This document shows positions 62,742-64,000 of a stretch of 64,000 nt of DNA, piece after piece. The position numbers were made by a program, and so were the translations under genes. The notes beneath the pieces were generated by a model. That model did no database searches and was not told where the DNA came from. It saw only the letters and a list, made by a program, of their open reading frames with translations. This stretch comes from JBICHN01 sp043101845 (GTDB taxonomy: Bacteria; Planctomycetota; Phycisphaerae; Phycisphaerales; UBA5793), in NCBI GenBank assembly GCA_043101845.1, contig JBICHN010000011.1, positions 248,001 through 312,000 on the forward strand, written 5' to 3'. Numbering within the stretch: the first letter of the stretch is position 1; each line of letters begins with the position of its first letter.

Positions 62742-64000
62742 TCAGCCGTAGAACGGGAGGACGATCGTGTACATCACGAGCATGATGAGGGCGACGCCGA
62801 TGAGGTTCAGGATCAGGCCGGCGCGGCACATCTGGGCGATGGTGAGTTCGCCGGAGGCGAAGACGATCGCATTGGGCGGGGTTGCGACGGGCATCATGAA
62901 GGCGCAGCTCGCGGCGAGGGCGACGGGGACGGTGAGCGTGAGCGGGCCGTAGTCGAGGCCGACCGAGACGGCGCCGAGGATCGGGAGGAAGGTCGCGGTC
63001 GTCGCGGTGTTGCTCGTGAGTTCGGTGAGAAACACGATCATGAGCGTGACGAGGAGCACGAGGAGCGGCGCCGGGAGTGACTCGGCGCCGGCGACCGCGT
63101 TCGCGATCCACGCGGCGACGCCGGTGTGGTCGATCGCGGTCGCGAGCGCGAGCCCGCCGCCGAAGAGGATGAGCACGCCCCAGGGAAGGCGGGTGGCCTG
63201 TTCCCAGGAGAGGACGAATACGCCTCGCTTCCAGTCGACGGGAAGGGCGAAGAGGACGACCGCGGCGAGGATCGCGATGCCCGCGTCGGAGAGGCCGGCG
63301 AGGGGCGCGAGTTCGCTCGGGAGTTCGAGTCGCGCGAGCCACGGGCGGAGCATCCAGAGGAACGCGGTCGTGAAGAAGACGGTCATGACCATGATCTCGG
63401 GTTTCGAGATCGGTCCGAGCGCGCGGAGCTGATCGCGGATGAGCGCGCGGCCGCCGGGGATCGCGTCGAGGCGCACGCGGAACGCGACGCGCGTGAGGAC
63501 GAACCAGGCGATCGGGAGAAAGAGGACGACGAGGGGAACGCCGATGGGCATCCAGCTCGCGAAGGAGAGTTCGACGCCGAGCGTTTCGCCGAGGTATTGC
63601 GCGAGGAAGGTGTTCGGCGGGGTTCCGATGAGCGTGCCGACGCCGCCGATCGACGCGGCGTAGGCGACGCCGAGGAGGAGCGCGATCGCGAAGGGGAAGG
63701 GTTGTCCTTCGGGCGGGAGGTGCGGCGAGTTCGAGGCGCGGAGTTCTTCGCGCACGAGTTCGATGACGCTCAGGGCGATGGGGAGCATCATGACGGCGGT
63801 CGCGGTGTTCGAGACCCACATGCTCAGGATGGCGCTCGCGATCATGAAGCCGGCGATGAGTCGGAGGGGTTGCACGCCGACGATGAGGATCGTGCGGAGG
63901 GCGATGCGTCGGTGGAGTCCCCAGCGTTCCATGGCGAGGGCGAGCATGAAGCCGCCCATGAAGAGGAAGATGAGGTCGTCGGCGTAGCGCGAGGCGACGG
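62742..64000 (-). CDS. SLC13/DASS anion transporter (5' end outside window)
   Basis: This is a multi-spanning inner-membrane symporter for di/tricarboxylate or sulfate. Both SNT motifs of the DASS family are present: MWVSNTATAVMMLPIA and ELTSNTATTATFLPIL, with IGGVGTLIGTPPNTFL and MMPVATPPNAIVFASG. The frame stays open to the window edge (SRYADDLIFLFMGGFML), so the real start lies beyond 64000. It ends 21 bp from the H repeat array. Confidence 0.92.
   Translation of the reverse strand, partial: VASRYADDLIFLFMGGFMLALAMERWGLHRRIALRTILIVGVQPLRLIAGFMIASAILSMWVSNTATAVMMLPIALSVIELVREELRASNSPHLPPEGQPFPFAIALLLGVAYAASIGGVGTLIGTPPNTFLAQYLGETLGVELSFASWMPIGVPLVVLFLPIAWFVLTRVAFRVRLDAIPGGRALIRDQLRALGPISKPEIMVMTVFFTTAFLWMLRPWLARLELPSELAPLAGLSDAGIAILAAVVLFALPVDWKRGVFVLSWEQATRLPWGVLILFGGGLALATAIDHTGVAAWIANAVAGAESLPAPLLVLLVTLMIVFLTELTSNTATTATFLPILGAVSVGLDYGPLTLTVPVALAASCAFMMPVATPPNAIVFASGELTIAQMCRAGLILNLIGVALIMLVMYTIVLPFYG

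Noticed and set aside
62296..63819. 507-codon minus-strand Arg-rich ORF
   Set aside because: It is out of frame with the SLC13 transporter on the same strand and runs into terminator repeats.

Overview
The window is high-GC bacterial DNA with no sign of a plasmid or prophage backbone. Several features point to a planctomycete, most likely of the Phycisphaerae type. There are two type IV pilin-like proteins with F-[ST]-L-[IL]-E-L-L N-termini, one with an H-x9-D-G tail. Secreted proteins share a common C-terminal module. Other hints are a DUF3179 protein, a futalosine hydrolase, zinc-ribbon and DUF2007-like proteins, and an H1-like Lys/Arg repeat protein. The assignment is inferred from gene style; no rRNA is present.

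Layout. 1-5.3 kb: the end of feoB with its Cys-rich partner, a P1 peptidase, a secreted M64 metallopeptidase, a zinc-ribbon protein and tRNA-Lys. 5.7-9.6 kb: an HDOD-GGDEF protein, obgE and a metallophosphoesterase. 9.6-19.2 kb: two REP-associated tyrosine transposases (RAYTs), each bordered by its own repeat family, among apt, panD, pdxA, a nuclease-fold protein and secreted proteins. 19.2-34 kb: housekeeping and accessory genes (EF-G-like factor, FAD oxidoreductase plus aldo/keto reductase, H1-like protein, ferredoxin, prfA, futalosine hydrolase, sigma-70 factor, GGQ release-factor-like protein, tsaD, C25 peptidase). 33.7-39 kb: a phosphoglycerate-mutase-like protein that has lost its catalytic residues, a 1.4-kb repeat mosaic, DUF2007, DUF3179 and pyrB. 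39.7-46.9 kb: a heavy-metal RND efflux operon with two Cys-rich accessory proteins. 47.5-51.3 kb: an orphan Imm26-like protein, an FG-GAP secreted protein and an EVE-like/HNH nuclease. 52-54.9 kb: a MarR-DoxX-pirin-nitroreductase redox cluster with matching operators. 54.9-64 kb: a phosphatase-superfamily protein, a damaged type I restriction locus carrying a Dam-like methylase / membrane protein / DGQHR operon, a TPR protein, tandem terminator-like repeats and a partial SLC13 transporter.

The best candidate for a new system is at 56.47-60.02 kb. Three overlapping genes (D12-class adenine methylase, four-helix membrane protein, DGQHR-domain protein) of visibly lower GC lie directly before the 3' remnant of a type I hsdR gene, and a short truncated ORF lies on the other side. 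The second major theme is repeats. At least five families of hairpin-rich intergenic repeats occur, two of them tied to RAYT genes. In both cases the repeat supplies the UAG stop codon of the transposase. A third theme is that several genes have a TANNNT -10-like hexamer 5-8 nt before the start codon and no Shine-Dalgarno sequence, which suggests leaderless mRNAs.
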